In this document: piece by piece, positions 20,982-22,065 of the stretch
How positions within the stretch are numbered: the first letter of the stretch is position 1
How the letters are laid out: each line of letters starts with the position of its first letter
Source: a virus
DNA length: 22,065 bases
Virus record (IMG/VR): IMGVR_UViG_3300048925_000605
Span: 1-22,065 of that record
Strand: one strand, 5' to 3'
Notes under the pieces: model-generated
Databases searched by the model: none
Seen by the model: only the letters and a program-made list of their open reading frames with translations
What the model was told of the DNA's origin: nothing
Made by a program: the position numbers and the translations under genes

Positions 20982-21752
20982 TTAGAGGATCACGTCGGGC
21001 GTCAGATCGAACTGCGTACCCGATCCGAGCGTGAGCTTGCCGCTCGGCCGCTCGCGCCAGGCCACAAGCTCGCCGTCGACGTAGAGCCCCCAGCTGGTGA
21101 TGCTGACGGTGGTATCGGTCGGGCCCAGCACCAGCCATTTCTCGTACCGGTTGAGCGTAACACCCTCCCCGCCCTCGCTCAGGCTGGCAGCGACCTGGCC
21201 CTTCAGGTCGAGCGGCTTGATCTGCAGGATCTCCGCGTCATCCTCGAACGCGACGATCTCGGCGCGATCGGACGCGGCGACCAGATCGATGATGGCCTGC
21301 CGGTCGTCGCGCGAGATCAGCGGCCGATCCTCCGGCAGCTTGCGGGCATTGGCGTCCGGCGTGCGCGCAGCCTCATTGCGAGCCTTCGTCACCTGGCCCT
21401 TTTGCGCGGAAAGCTGGCGCTTGACCGCAGACAGCTGCTCCTCCGCCTGGGCTGCCGTATCGACCAGCCCCTGCAGCACCGCGCAGACAGCCACGCTTCC
21501 GCTGGCATCCTCCGGGATTTCGTATCCGAGCTCACGCACTTTGGCCGTGATTTCGGCAATTGCCGCAGTGTTGGCATCCGCCCCGGCGTTGCTAGCTTCC
21601 ATGCGATCCGCAAGGCCATTCAGCGCCGCGACATAGGTGTCGGTATCCATACCGTTGTCGTCATCGAGAACGATGCCGAGGCGCGCGAAAGCCGCCGCTA
21701 CCTGCGCTTCCGGGCCGTTTCCCTGCGAATTTTGTTCCAAGTTTTCGGACAT
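20982..21752 (-). CDS. Unknown phage protein with coiled-coil segment
   Basis: 256 aa from the ATG at 21752, which has AGGAG about 9 bases upstream; the frame is open upstream but that part overlaps the preceding gene. Residues about 1-80 are acidic and helical (AAFARLGIVLDDDNGMDTDT). Residues about 100-150 form a coiled coil (AAQAEEQLSAVKRQLSAQKG). The C-terminal 80 residues are beta-rich (EKWLVLGPTDTTVSITSWGL, YVDGELVAWRERPSGKLTLG). I do not recognise a family. Location before the portal suggests a virion or packaging accessory role. Confidence 0.68.
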   Translation of the reverse strand: MSENLEQNSQGNGPEAQVAAAFARLGIVLDDDNGMDTDTYVAALNGLADRMEASNAGADANTAAIAEITAKVRELGYEIPEDASGSVAVCAVLQGLVDTAAQAEEQLSAVKRQLSAQKGQVTKARNEAARTPDANARKLPEDRPLISRDDRQAIIDLVAASDRAEIVAFEDDAEILQIKPLDLKGQVAASLSEGGEGVTLNRYEKWLVLGPTDTTVSITSWGLYVDGELVAWRERPSGKLTLGSGTQFDLTPDVIL

Positions 21753-21768
21753 AACTTTCACTCCTCGC

Positions 21769-22065
21769 TCAGTTGCCCAGGACGAACTTGCCCAGGCTGG
21801 ATCCCACCGCTTCCGCACCACGGACGCCGGTGACGATGTCGGCGGCAGAACCGCGACGGCTACGCAGCTCGCGCGATCGGCGCGCCGCTTCCTCGGCCGC
21901 ATCGCGCGTGGCGACGCCGGTAACGGCAGCCTTGGGCGTCGGCGCCAGGAGCGCGCTGGCGACGGACGGCGCCGCCGCAATCGCCGCGCTCTTCGCCATC
22001 GTGCCCGTCTTGCCGGCCTTGGCCGCCTCCGCCTGAGTTTCCGCAGCGCCGTTCTGCGCAGTCGC
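21769..22065 (-). CDS. Unknown Ala-rich protein, 5' end outside the window
   Basis: The frame is open to the right edge, so the gene probably starts beyond it; an internal ATG at 21999 would give 76 aa but has no good ribosome binding site. Visible sequence is rich in Ala, Lys, Thr and Gly (ETQAEAAKAGKTGTMAKSAA), then VTGVATRDAAEEAARRSREL and a C-terminal GAEAVGSSLGKFVLGN. It ends 16 bases before the next ATG. I recognise no family. Confidence 0.55.
   Translation of the reverse strand, partial: ATAQNGAAETQAEAAKAGKTGTMAKSAAIAAAPSVASALLAPTPKAAVTGVATRDAAEEAARRSRELRSRRGSAADIVTGVRGAEAVGSSLGKFVLGN

Noticed and set aside
1-22065. CRISPR array, insertion sequence, integrase or attachment site
   Set aside because: No regularly spaced direct repeats, no transposase or recombinase gene and no tRNA-derived duplication were seen on either strand.

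Overview
The window is the virion and lysis half of a podovirus (short-tailed phage) genome or prophage. It is GC-rich with dense, overlapping genes, nearly all on the minus strand and mostly ending in TGA. The relatives I recognise are T7-like structural proteins together with a Bbp19-type protein, so the closest layout known to me is the Bordetella phage BPP-1 (Rauchvirus-like) group. Base composition fits a GC-rich proteobacterial host, perhaps an alphaproteobacterium, but that is a weak inference. No terminase, integrase, repressor or host gene is in view.

Right to left (direction of transcription): 22065-20982 holds an incomplete unknown gene and an unknown 256-aa protein, then a hairpin with a T-rich tail. 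20912-17948 holds portal, Bbp19-like protein and scaffold. A 227-bp leader with a candidate promoter precedes the major capsid gene (17720-16800) and a probable decoration protein; a strong terminator follows at 16255-16204. 16185-10058 holds a small unknown protein, the two tail-tube proteins, a GNAT-like protein and two internal virion proteins. 10061-5146 encodes two very large ejection proteins, one with a transglycosylase-like domain. 5144-2751 is a tailspike with a T7-type N-terminus and an SGNH hydrolase domain. 2749-1257 is the lysis cassette: two small membrane proteins, a SAR endolysin and overlapping i-/o-spanins.

The left end (1-1268) is the most interesting part. A Bro-N antirepressor gene (735-1) is preceded by what I read as a C4-family antisense RNA (887-812). 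This RNA has a 10-bp closing stem, a UUCG hairpin, and two short segments complementary to target sequences. One target set (b2/a2) lies downstream in hairpin loops over the Bro-N ribosome binding site; a second, partial set (b1/a1) lies upstream. A terminator hairpin whose U-run abuts the C4 5' stem, a perfect 8+6+8 inverted repeat, and two facing promoters sharing a -10 region complete the control region. The plus-strand promoter would drive an 80-aa membrane protein, the only plus-strand gene, converging on and overlapping the o-spanin.

Together, the minus-strand genes build a head, package an ejection apparatus, attach an enzymatic tailspike and lyse the cell. The left-end locus looks like a lysogeny/antirepressor switch governed by RNA-RNA pairing. 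I found no DGR, tRNA, CRISPR array or insertion sequence.
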